From: Dehalococcoidia bacterium
GTDB taxonomy: Bacteria; Chloroflexota; Dehalococcoidia; Lucifugimonadales; VXLM01
NCBI GenBank assembly: GCA_009841605.1
Contig: VXLM01000022.1
Location: 1-42,936 of the forward strand
Direction of reading: 5' to 3'
Length of the DNA stretch: 42,936 bases
Shown here: piece after piece, positions 32,967-40,553 of the stretch
Numbering within the stretch: position 1 is the first letter of the stretch
How the letters are laid out: every line of letters starts with the position of its first letter
Made by a program: the position numbers and the translations under genes
Notes under the pieces: model-generated
What the model was told of the DNA's origin: nothing
What the model saw: only the letters and a program-made list of their open reading frames with translations
Database searches by the model: none

Positions 32967-33740
32967 TCAGTCCATCATCGGGAAGTTCGAGAGCGCTCTG
33001 TCCTTCGACTGCCGCTCGGCGAGGTCGTCCCCGACGGGAACGGGCACGAAGCTGTGTTCGATGGACCGTTCGAGGACGGGGTCGAAGAGCCTAACGGAGA
33101 AGGCGTCGCCCACGCCCCACGTGGTGAAGGGAGACAGGTCGTGCTCCTTGACCGCCTCCTCGGCGCTTTCGAGGAACGGCGACGAGCCGCAGTACAGGAA
33201 GGCAACGTCAGGGAGCGACCGTACGGTTGGCATGTCGAGGAGATACTCGAGCGTGACGAGCGCTTCGAGCCGGGAGTCCTGAAGCGGAACGGTGTGACCC
33301 TGAACGGTGACCGTGCTTTGAATTCTCAAGTCGTCCCAGTGGTCTTTGACTTCCGCATAGGGCCAAGCGGTAGTGGCCATCGGGTGGGGACACATCTGCT
33401 TCGGCTTGTCGGGGAAGATCGGGTCGAGCTCGCGGTCACACTGGTCGCTGCCGACGGAGATGAAGATTTCGTCGCCGTCGCGAATTGCCACGACCTCGCC
33501 TTCGCCGCCCGTCATGGTGCCCTGCACCTCGAACTCCGTGTCCTGGGTGAGGAGATACCGCGCGATGCGAAAGATCGAGGGATTGGTGTGTGTGGCAGAC
33601 GAGAAGTGGCCTTCCTTCGCGAGCTGTTCATCCATTTGTTGGCGGAGGCCATCGACATCACGGGCGGTAAATCGCGCTCCGGCCACTGAGCCGACCTCGA
33701 ACGTTCGAGGATTGACGCCCGCTTTGCTTTCTATGTTCAT
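32967..33740 (-). CDS. DUF2848 family protein
   Basis: About 257 residues from ATG 33740, which follows the stop of the glycosidase gene by 7 nt; a GTG at 33761 overlapping that gene is an alternative. The central part (ISVGSDQCDRELDPIFPDKP, then PHPMATTAWPYAEVKDHWDD) matches the DUF2848 signature 'GSDhtDReLe...K...kp.a...Wp..ev.dHWD'. The fold is thought to be related to fumarylacetoacetate hydrolase enzymes, so a hydrolase on a small acid is plausible; no activity is established. It is co-directional with the GH10-like gene, so the two may be an operon. Confidence 0.75.
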   Translation of the reverse strand: MNIESKAGVNPRTFEVGSVAGARFTARDVDGLRQQMDEQLAKEGHFSSATHTNPSIFRIARYLLTQDTEFEVQGTMTGGEGEVVAIRDGDEIFISVGSDQCDRELDPIFPDKPKQMCPHPMATTAWPYAEVKDHWDDLRIQSTVTVQGHTVPLQDSRLEALVTLEYLLDMPTVRSLPDVAFLYCGSSPFLESAEEAVKEHDLSPFTTWGVGDAFSVRLFDPVLERSIEHSFVPVPVGDDLAERQSKDRALSNFPMMD

Positions 33741-33747
33741 GGCGATG

Positions 33748-35310
33748 CTATAATTCCTCACGGGGTGTCACCTCAGTCCATAGCGTTTGCGAGCTTCCAG
33801 GCCGCTCGTTCTGGCGTCCGATGCGGGCGTGAAGGTTGGGTGTCGAGGGATAGGGGCCGTACTCGACGATGAATTCGATGTCTTGCACCATCAATGGGCT
33901 GATGAGGTCGGCGGGCCGTCCGTCCAGGACGATCTCAAGGGTGTTCCAGCCTTTCTTGGGGCGGACGTGTCTCAGATCGAAGTCAAGCCACTGTCCGTGA
34001 TACGGCGGGAGACCTTTCGGGAAGTGTCGCAGGCACGTCTCGTTTTCCAGCGACTCCCCGTTGATGAGGAACCGTACCTTGTCCTCCGAGACGATGTCGC
34101 CGATGTACACCTTGAGGCGCACCTGTTTGATTCGGTCAGCTTTGCCCTGCAGGTCGTCGGCGCAGTAGAGTCGAAACTGATGCGCCGTGCCCGTATCGGA
34201 CGCCTCGATGGTCACAGGCAGCTGCGTCTCCAAGCCGGCCCGTTTGGAAAAGTCGCTCCGACGGGATACGACGTAGTGCTTGTCAGCTTCCACGATGAGA
34301 TCGGGGTCGGCCATTTCCGAAAGGACTCGTCGTTCAGCGTCGCCGAAAGGCCAGGGGAGAAACCACGTATACATCCCATCCGCGCCCTGTTCGCGGAATG
34401 CGGCAACGGCCGCACGTCTCATGGCGGGCGTGGCATGTTCGGTTACGAAGTTCTCACGTCCGGGGTCGAAATGGTGGGGCTGGATAGTCGCGTAGACGGA
34501 GACATCCACATCGTGCGCAGCCTCAATGAGCCATGACAGGTCGACGTGAGGGTCGATCTGGTTGTGCGCGTAGAGGAGCGGCGCAACCCAGTCGACCGAC
34601 CCATCTTTGAGCCACTGCCGAACGTCGAAGCCCTGCCTCAGATTGAGGTCCTCGGTCGGATAGACTCTAGCGCCCACTTCTCCGAAAGAACTCGGGCGGT
34701 CTCGGACAATGTCAGCGACCTCTGCTACCCACTCGGTGACGGCGGGCGTGTACTCGCGGGCGTCGTCCTTGTCGCGGAAGTGCGGGGACGATCCGCCCGG
34801 CGCGGCTGCGAAGTCCAGCTCCACTCCTTCGGTGGGATAGTCGACGGCGAGCTCTCGGAGTACCTCGCGCTGGAAGTCGCGGACTTCGCGATGCACCCAT
34901 CCACGACCGCCCGATTTCACATCGTGTGCCGGGTCGATAGTGGGGTAGCTGGAGAGTCTCAGGCTGGCGAAGAATTCCATGCCCTTGTCGTGGGCGCGGT
35001 CGATGAGCACCCTGAGCGGGTCGAGGCCGCGCTCTTCGAGGCTCTTCATGTTGTGCCACGTGCGCCAGTAGGCGTTCTGCTTGAAGGCGGGAGAGTCGGG
35101 GCCATGCTCGCCGTGCTTGAACTGTGTGCTCGCCTTGGACGGGTAGTACAGCCCATCGACTCGCGACACGCCGTAGACAAAGGTGTCCACTCCGGTACCA
35201 GCCACCTCGTCGATGGGACGCCAGGCGTCTTCCATAGTCATCGGAGGCTCGAAGACGAACAGGTAATAGTGGCGGGCGTCGTTGAAGTAGATGGTGCGCT
35301 GTCGTCTCAT
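33748..35310 (-). CDS. Glycoside-hydrolase-10-like (GHL10) protein
   Basis: A 520-residue cytoplasmic protein from ATG 35310; the frame stays open upstream only through the tRNA region. The first 350 residues form a TIM-barrel-like domain of the GHL10/DUF187 kind: NDARHYYLFVFEPPMT, DKGMEFFASLRLSSYPTIDP, EGVELDFAAAPGG and VDWVAPLLYAHNQIDP. The last 170 residues look like a beta-sandwich or carbohydrate-binding module (FRLYCADDLQG, LEIVLDGRPADLISP). Acidic residues in ELDF and WVAPLLY positions could be catalytic, but I cannot confirm this. It lacks a signal peptide, so the substrate would be an imported oligosaccharide or glycoside. Confidence 0.72.
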   Translation of the reverse strand: MRRQRTIYFNDARHYYLFVFEPPMTMEDAWRPIDEVAGTGVDTFVYGVSRVDGLYYPSKASTQFKHGEHGPDSPAFKQNAYWRTWHNMKSLEERGLDPLRVLIDRAHDKGMEFFASLRLSSYPTIDPAHDVKSGGRGWVHREVRDFQREVLRELAVDYPTEGVELDFAAAPGGSSPHFRDKDDAREYTPAVTEWVAEVADIVRDRPSSFGEVGARVYPTEDLNLRQGFDVRQWLKDGSVDWVAPLLYAHNQIDPHVDLSWLIEAAHDVDVSVYATIQPHHFDPGRENFVTEHATPAMRRAAVAAFREQGADGMYTWFLPWPFGDAERRVLSEMADPDLIVEADKHYVVSRRSDFSKRAGLETQLPVTIEASDTGTAHQFRLYCADDLQGKADRIKQVRLKVYIGDIVSEDKVRFLINGESLENETCLRHFPKGLPPYHGQWLDFDLRHVRPKKGWNTLEIVLDGRPADLISPLMVQDIEFIVEYGPYPSTPNLHARIGRQNERPGSSQTLWTEVTPREEL

Positions 35311-35389
35311 GTCACGGCTTTCGTCGAATAGTTTGGGGTCGATGACGCGCGAGGCGAGGCATACGCCAACGTGCCCGTGAGGGTGTGTC

Positions 35390-35464
35390 TGGTCGGGGTG
35401 GCCGGGTTCGAACCGGCGACCTCCTGGTCCCAAACCAGGCGCGCTTCCGCTGCGCCACACCCCG
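35390..35464 (-). tRNA. tRNA-Pro (UGG)
   Basis: The minus strand folds into a full cloverleaf. The acceptor arms are CGGGGTG and CACCCCG, and the D arm is GCGC/GCGC with a short loop. The anticodon stem CCTGG/CCAGG encloses TTTGGGA (anticodon TGG), and the T arm contains GGTTCGAACCC. The 3' CCA is encoded (35390-35392). It decodes CCN proline codons, mainly CCA. It lies between the GH10-like gene and the divergent Gfo/Idh gene. Confidence 0.95.
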
Positions 35465-35544
35465 TACCCATACGATGATACGGGCTGACAGGTTCGTTTA
35501 CAAGGTGACCACGAGGTGGTAAGTTCTGCAAAAAGGAGGGCATC

Positions 35545-36693
35545 ATGAACACCAAACCCACCTACCGCGTCGGGATCATCGGTGGAGGACGGCAGGGTAC
35601 CCATCACGCCCGCGACTACCACCTTCACCCGCGCACCGAGGTCGCGGCGGTCGCCGACACCGATCAGGAGAACCTCGAACTCTTCCGCGAGCGCTTCGGC
35701 GTACCCGGATACGCGAGCTACGAGGAGATGCTCGCGAAGGAAGATATCGATATCTCCGCTCCCGTTCTGCCTGTCAAGGCGAATCCGGGAGCCGTGATAG
35801 CGTCGGCCCAAGCGGGCGTCAAAGCCGTCTTCTGCGAGAAACCGCTTGCGGGCAGCCTTGCCGACGCCGACCGGATGGTGGAGGAGTGCGCGTCCCGGAA
35901 CATCCCGTTCGCGGCCGGGTTAGTGGTGTCCAGTCATCCCGACTATCGCAAGGCCTACGAGTTGGCGGCGGGCGGCGAGATTGGGAAGGTCGTGCGCATC
36001 AACCTGTACGAGAACAACGGCCAGGTCGGCACTCACGGCCTGAACCTCACGCGGAAGTTCGCCGACACGTCTCCGGTGGACTATGTGATCGGCTACGTCT
36101 CGAATGACCCACACGGAGAGCACGAAGAGGACTACGGCGGAGGCGAGCGGTGGTACGGCTGGCTCGGCGGATACATCAAGTTCAGCAACGGCATCGAGGC
36201 GTTCAGCAGCTTTGAGGGCCCCGACTATCGAGGGATGGAGGTGATCGGCACTCACGGGGTGATAACCAACAGCAACAATACCGGCCTCGGTCTGAAGCTG
36301 TTCAAGACGGGCGACGACCCCAGAGAATGCCCCGACCTGCACGAGGTTGAGGGTGTGTTCAAGCCAAGACCGCCCAGGGACAGAGGACGCGACGCCGAGG
36401 GTTGGCGCAACCCCAGCGAGGTGATGATGACCAGCATCGACGCGGTCGTCGAAGCACTCGACACGGGCAACCCGCTCAGTATCACGACGGGGGACGATCT
36501 GCGTCACTCCCTAGAGATCGCCATGGCGCTCCGTGAGTCTGCCCGCAACGGGAGCGCGCCCTTCAAGCTCCCTGTCGAGGACAGGAGCATTATGATGTAC
36601 CCTCAGGTTGGGCGCTGGAACTACAAGAAGGACGTTCACGGTGCGGAGTGGTACCGCGACCAGATGGCGGAGCACGTTAAGCCAGCTAGTTAG
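35545..36693 (+). CDS. Gfo/Idh/MocA family oxidoreductase
   Basis: A 382-residue NAD(P)-dependent sugar or polyol dehydrogenase. The Rossmann domain starts YRVGIIGGGRQGTHHARDYH. The catalytic EKP motif is intact (VFCEKPLAGSLADADRMVEE), in contrast to the CQARM variant at 30880-31938. The C-terminal substrate domain includes EEDYGGGERWYGWLGGYIKF. The ribosome-binding site is strong (AAGGAGGG, 6 nt before ATG). It is divergent from tRNA-Pro and the GH10-like gene and may oxidise or epimerise a sugar that gene releases, but that is inference. Confidence 0.9.
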   Translation: MNTKPTYRVGIIGGGRQGTHHARDYHLHPRTEVAAVADTDQENLELFRERFGVPGYASYEEMLAKEDIDISAPVLPVKANPGAVIASAQAGVKAVFCEKPLAGSLADADRMVEECASRNIPFAAGLVVSSHPDYRKAYELAAGGEIGKVVRINLYENNGQVGTHGLNLTRKFADTSPVDYVIGYVSNDPHGEHEEDYGGGERWYGWLGGYIKFSNGIEAFSSFEGPDYRGMEVIGTHGVITNSNNTGLGLKLFKTGDDPRECPDLHEVEGVFKPRPPRDRGRDAEGWRNPSEVMMTSIDAVVEALDTGNPLSITTGDDLRHSLEIAMALRESARNGSAPFKLPVEDRSIMMYPQVGRWNYKKDVHGAEWYRDQMAEHVKPAS

Positions 36694-36715
36694 CGCAAGA
36701 GCGGTGGTAACGAAA

Positions 36716-36744
36716 GTTCTCGCTTCGACAGGCTCAGCGCGAAC
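36716..36744. repeat. Dispersed-type repeat with the core CTTCGACAGGCTCAG
   Basis: The convergent intergenic gap between two genes holds GTTCTCGC and GCGCGAAC as near-perfect arms around TTCGACAGGCTCA. From memory this core resembles a short repeat found many times between genes in various bacteria, including Chloroflexota. There is one copy in this window. It may also act as a bidirectional terminator hairpin. Confidence 0.5.
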
Positions 36745-36759
36745 GGGGCTGAAGAAGGC

Positions 36760-37404
36760 TCACTCGAACCAGCCGTAGAACATGTCGGCTCCCCAGAAGG
36801 CCGCGTACGACACGACGGCATATTTAACCATCTTGCCGAGCCAGCAGGCTGCCGTGAACCTGTTGATCGGGTATCTCATCGAGCCTGCCGCGAATCCGGC
36901 GATGTCAAAGAAGGGGTTGGGCGTGGCCGCGAAGATGAAGATGGTGATCATGCCGCGGGCCTCGATCCAACTCCTGAGCCGGGCATACCACGTCACATAC
37001 CACCTGCTGCGACCGGCAACTCTCCTGACCGCGCCGTAGGAGCCTGCGCCGGCAAGGTAGGCGGCGAGTTCCCCTATAGTCGAGCCGGTTCCTCCCGCGA
37101 GGGCGACCAAGAGCGGATTCCAGATCGTCGCCCCAATGATGACGGTGGCAATCCCTGGGACCGGTAGAATGAAAGACCCGCTGCCAATGACATTCGCGAT
37201 GAGAATGCCCGTGTAGCCTAGCGGTTCGAGACCTTCAATCGTGCGGAGTTTATCGAAGTCATTCCTGAAGATAATGACAGCGACAGTCATGGCGACGACG
37301 GGCAGGAAGGCCCCCGCGAGCAGGAGATACCGGACTATCCGAGGCTGTTCCAACGCGGTGGATGAGTCGGACTGGTCATCCACCGCCTTCGATTCTGATG
37401 TCAT
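36760..37404 (-). CDS. VTT-domain (SNARE-associated/DedA-like) membrane protein
   Basis: A 214-residue membrane protein of the same superfamily as the protein at 17532-18137 but clearly distinct. The region GSGSFILPVPGIATVIIGAT is the first conserved re-entrant loop, and FIFAATPNPFFDIAGFAAGS, followed by MRYPINRF, is the second, with the P-N-P-F-F-D pattern of the VTT family. Four to five hydrophobic segments follow a charged N-terminal tail of about 24 residues. A role in lipid scrambling or membrane homeostasis is known for some relatives. It is convergent with the Gfo/Idh gene. Confidence 0.83.
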   Translation of the reverse strand: MTSESKAVDDQSDSSTALEQPRIVRYLLLAGAFLPVVAMTVAVIIFRNDFDKLRTIEGLEPLGYTGILIANVIGSGSFILPVPGIATVIIGATIWNPLLVALAGGTGSTIGELAAYLAGAGSYGAVRRVAGRSRWYVTWYARLRSWIEARGMITIFIFAATPNPFFDIAGFAAGSMRYPINRFTAACWLGKMVKYAVVSYAAFWGADMFYGWFE

Positions 37405-37451
37405 GAGTCGTGCAACCCTTCAACTGCGCGTGTGTTTCGCGAAGGGGCTTC

Positions 37452-38801
37452 CTATCTGACGATGCGGCGGAACGGTTCCCGCCCAATCTCGGCCTCGAGG
37501 AGGGCGTCGAGCTCTCCTTCGAGCGCGCGCATGATGACGCGCATCGAGTCGGCGGCGGCCTCGGCCGTGATGGCGATGTCCTCGTCGGTGTGCGCCATTG
37601 TCGCCTTGAACGAGGCCGGAGCAAAGATGCCGCGCTTGGCCATCTCCTGGATGAACAGCGTGTTGATCGGCTTGTTCATGGCCGGGTCGGGCACGTCGAA
37701 CGACAGCGTCGGCGCCGTGTGAATGCCGGTGACCTGGGCGGAGATGCCGACCGAGTCGACGGCGTCCTGGAGAGCAGCCGCCATTTTGTCGCCGAACTCC
37801 TTGAAGAACTCGGTCGAGTTGCGCCGCTTGAGCTCGTTGATCGTCGTGACCGAGGCGGCGAGGCCGATGTTGTCGCTCCAATAGGAGCTGGAGATAAACA
37901 TGCGGTCGGCAGGCTCCATCGCCTCGCGGGAGCCGACGACGCAGCCCATCGGGTAGCCGTTGGACATGGCCTTGGCGAAGACGGACATGTCGGGGGTGAT
38001 GCCGAGCCACTCCTGCGCGCTGCCGAGGGAGATGCGCCAACCAGAGGAGACCTCGTCGAAGATCAGGAGCGCGTCGTTGGCGTGGCAGAGGTCCTTGACG
38101 GCTTCGAGATACCCGTCCTTTGGACGTTCGGAGCGCATCGGCTCCATCATGACCGCGGCGACCTCGCCCTTGTTCTCCTCGAAGAGCTGCCGCAGGTTGT
38201 CGATGTCCTCGTAGATGAAGGGGATGGCAGTGCCGGCAAGTGCCTTTGGCACGCCGGTCGGCTCGATGCCCGCGAAGGGGAACTCGCCCGATTCGGGGTC
38301 GACGAGGTAGTTGGCAGACTGGTACCAGTCGTGCCAGCCGTGGTAGCCGGAGAAGAGTATCTTGTCCTTCCCCGTCGTCCCGCGCGCGATGCGGACGGCC
38401 ACGGCGCAGGACTCGCCGCCGCCCTTGGTGTAGCGCACCATCTCCGCGCTGGGAATGGTGTCGATGAGCAACTCGGCAAGCTCGATCTCCAGGGGGCTGT
38501 TCAGCGTGAAGAGGCTGCCCTTGCCGATCTGGTCCCTCACGGCATCGTCGACCACGTCGTCGGCATGGCCGAGGATGATGGCGGTCACCGCGTTCACCCA
38601 GTCAATGTACTCGTTGCCGTCCACGTCGACGAACCGCGACCCCTTGGCGTGGTCGGCGTATATGGGGCTGACCGGATGCGCGAAGCTGCTGGCCCTCCGG
38701 CTGATGAGCTGCGTCTTGCCGGGAATCAGCTCCTCGGCGCGGTCGTAGAGATCGAGGGATGCCTGTACCCTGCTCTTGGTGGTGGTCATGTTGGTGGTCA
38801 T
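37452..38801 (-). CDS. Class III aminotransferase (glutamate-1-semialdehyde 2,1-aminomutase-like)
   Basis: A 449-residue PLP enzyme. The cofactor lysine is Lys277 in VFAKAMSNGYPMG; LLIFDEVSSGWR supplies the Asp that contacts the pyridine nitrogen. SGYHGWHDWYQ, together with YTKGGGESCAVAVRIAR, is typical of the GSA-aminomutase-like branch. Length and motifs fit HemL, but many environmental bacteria use such paralogues as amino-acid or amino-sugar transaminases. No haem biosynthesis genes are nearby, so I do not assign hemL. Two consecutive ATGs (38801, 38789) are possible starts. Confidence 0.87.
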   Translation of the reverse strand: MTTNMTTTKSRVQASLDLYDRAEELIPGKTQLISRRASSFAHPVSPIYADHAKGSRFVDVDGNEYIDWVNAVTAIILGHADDVVDDAVRDQIGKGSLFTLNSPLEIELAELLIDTIPSAEMVRYTKGGGESCAVAVRIARGTTGKDKILFSGYHGWHDWYQSANYLVDPESGEFPFAGIEPTGVPKALAGTAIPFIYEDIDNLRQLFEENKGEVAAVMMEPMRSERPKDGYLEAVKDLCHANDALLIFDEVSSGWRISLGSAQEWLGITPDMSVFAKAMSNGYPMGCVVGSREAMEPADRMFISSSYWSDNIGLAASVTTINELKRRNSTEFFKEFGDKMAAALQDAVDSVGISAQVTGIHTAPTLSFDVPDPAMNKPINTLFIQEMAKRGIFAPASFKATMAHTDEDIAITAEAAADSMRVIMRALEGELDALLEAEIGREPFRRIVR

Positions 38802-38877
38802 GTTGGTCCTTTCGTGCGCTCATACTCGGTAGTCATCCCCTTTAACGCGGAGACGATTGTAGAGTTCCTCGACCGTT

Positions 38878-38907
38878 TTGACAATCGGCCAAACCGAGTG
38901 ATAGATT
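38878..38907 (+). promoter_or_regulatory. Possible promoter of the type III restriction-modification operon
   Basis: TTGACA (38878-38883) is a perfect -35. TAGATT (38902-38907) 18 bp later matches the -10 consensus at four positions. The mod GTG start would lie about 25 nt beyond the start of transcription, with GGGGAG at 38925-38930 as ribosome-binding site. Confidence 0.4.
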
Positions 38908-38939
38908 TCCCTACATCCGGCAGAGGGGAGCAAGGGTCA

Positions 38940-40553
38940 GTGCCCGAGCTAGACTTCAAGGGCAAACAGCATATCTACGCTCACCACCTGACTGTCCCCT
39001 ACCGGCCGCTGGTTCCCGACGCCGAACTCTCCCTCAACCCGACCGCCCCTGATGACAACCTCATCATCCACGGGGACAACCTCGACGCGCTGAAGGCGCT
39101 CCTCCCACGCTATGCGGGCCGTGTCAAGTGCATCTACATCGACCCGCCCTACAACACCGGCAACGAGGGATGGGTGTACAACGACAAGGTGAACAGCCCG
39201 CTGATGAGGGAGTGGCTGCAGGAAAACGGTTCTGTAGACGGCGAAGACCTAGAGCGCCATGATAAGTGGCTCTGCATGATGTGGCCGCGTCTCCACCTGC
39301 TCAAAGAACTGCTGGCCGACGATGGTGTTATCTTCGTCTCCATCGACGACAATGAGCAGCATCATTTAAGGATGTTGATGGACGAGATTTTCGGTGAAAG
39401 CAGTTTTCTTGCGGAGCTTGTTTGGAAGAGTCGTCAAAATATAGACAATCGTAATGTAACGGGAGTATCAATCGACCACGAATACGTCCTTTGCTACGGA
39501 ACGTCTCTAAGAGGTGATGAGAGGAAAGCTGGACAATATTCAAATCCAGACAACGATCCTAGAGGTGATTGGGCTAGTGGTAACATGGTTGGTCTCGCAA
39601 CTAAAGAGTCCCGGCCAAATCTACACTTCGACCTTATTGATCCGGAAACAGGAATCAACTATGGCTGCCCCCCTAGAGGTTGGAGATACGACCAGGAGGG
39701 GATGGCAAGACTTATCTCTGAAGGCAGAATACTCTGGCCGGAAACACCTGAAGGAAGGCCGAGGGTCAAAGTCTTCCTCAAGGACTTGAAGAACAGGTTC
39801 ACTGGCTTTTCTTCAATAGTCGGTGATGGTGTTTTCACTAGGAACGGCACTCGAGAGATTGAAGAAATATTTTCTTCACGAGTCTTTGACTTTCCTAAAT
39901 CCCACGAACTCATTCAACAGTTGATTCTTCAAGGATGTCCTGATGATGGCATTGTGATGGACTCGTTTGCTGGCAGTGGCACCACTGCCCACGCGGTCCT
40001 AGCCCTGAACAAAGAGGATGGTCGCGACCGCAAGTTCATTCTGGTGGAGTGTGAGGACTACGCCGACACCATCACTGCCGAGCGGGTACGCCGGGTCATC
40101 AACGGTGTTCCCGACTTAAAGGACAAGTCGCTACGCGAGGGGCTGGGGGGCTCGTTCACCTACTGCACGCTTGGCAGTCCCATTGAGTTGGAAGGGATGC
40201 TGGCGGGCGACGCGCTTCCGCCCTACTCGGCGCTTGCTGCATACCTGCTGCACACAGCGTCCGGCATCTCCGCCGGGGCGGCCGACCTTGAACGTCAGAA
40301 CGAGGACGGGTTGTTCTATAGTGACGAGAGAACGGACTATTACCTGTTGTACGAACCCAACGTCGACTGGCTGTGCAGCAATCAGGGGATGCTGAACCTG
40401 GAGCGGTCGAAACGCATAAGCGAGGCCAGCCGCGGGGAAGGGAAACGTGCAATCGTCTTCGGGCCGGGGAAGTACATCGGCCAGCGCGACCTCACGGGTA
40501 TGGGTATCACCTTCTGCCAGCTGCCATACGAGATGCACAAATCGGGACAATAG
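38940..40553 (+). CDS. mod: Type III restriction-modification methyltransferase (Mod)
   Basis: A 537-residue adenine-specific DNA methyltransferase. It methylates one strand of an asymmetric recognition site and provides specificity for the Res subunit. GTG 38940 gives the family's usual N-terminus PELDFKGKQHIY and has GGGGAG 9 nt upstream. The beta-class motif order is seen: DPPYNTGNEGW (motif IV, residues 68-78) before the S-adenosylmethionine motif DSFAGSGTT (341-349). Between them lies the target-recognition region (about residues 140-330), distinctly AT-richer than the flanks. The stop abuts the res start (TAGATG). An earlier in-frame GTG at 38898 is less likely. Confidence 0.92.
   Translation: MPELDFKGKQHIYAHHLTVPYRPLVPDAELSLNPTAPDDNLIIHGDNLDALKALLPRYAGRVKCIYIDPPYNTGNEGWVYNDKVNSPLMREWLQENGSVDGEDLERHDKWLCMMWPRLHLLKELLADDGVIFVSIDDNEQHHLRMLMDEIFGESSFLAELVWKSRQNIDNRNVTGVSIDHEYVLCYGTSLRGDERKAGQYSNPDNDPRGDWASGNMVGLATKESRPNLHFDLIDPETGINYGCPPRGWRYDQEGMARLISEGRILWPETPEGRPRVKVFLKDLKNRFTGFSSIVGDGVFTRNGTREIEEIFSSRVFDFPKSHELIQQLILQGCPDDGIVMDSFAGSGTTAHAVLALNKEDGRDRKFILVECEDYADTITAERVRRVINGVPDLKDKSLREGLGGSFTYCTLGSPIELEGMLAGDALPPYSALAAYLLHTASGISAGAADLERQNEDGLFYSDERTDYYLLYEPNVDWLCSNQGMLNLERSKRISEASRGEGKRAIVFGPGKYIGQRDLTGMGITFCQLPYEMHKSGQ

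Noticed and set aside
35311-35811. N-terminal extension of the GH10-like frame
   Set aside because: It runs through the tRNA-Pro gene and the start of the divergent Gfo/Idh gene; conserved sequence begins at ATG 35310.
37410-38939. Long plus-strand open frame in front of mod, antisense to the aminotransferase
   Set aside because: It mirrors a clear PLP aminotransferase on the other strand, shows no domain, and Mod's family-typical N-terminus with a ribosome-binding site begins at 38940.
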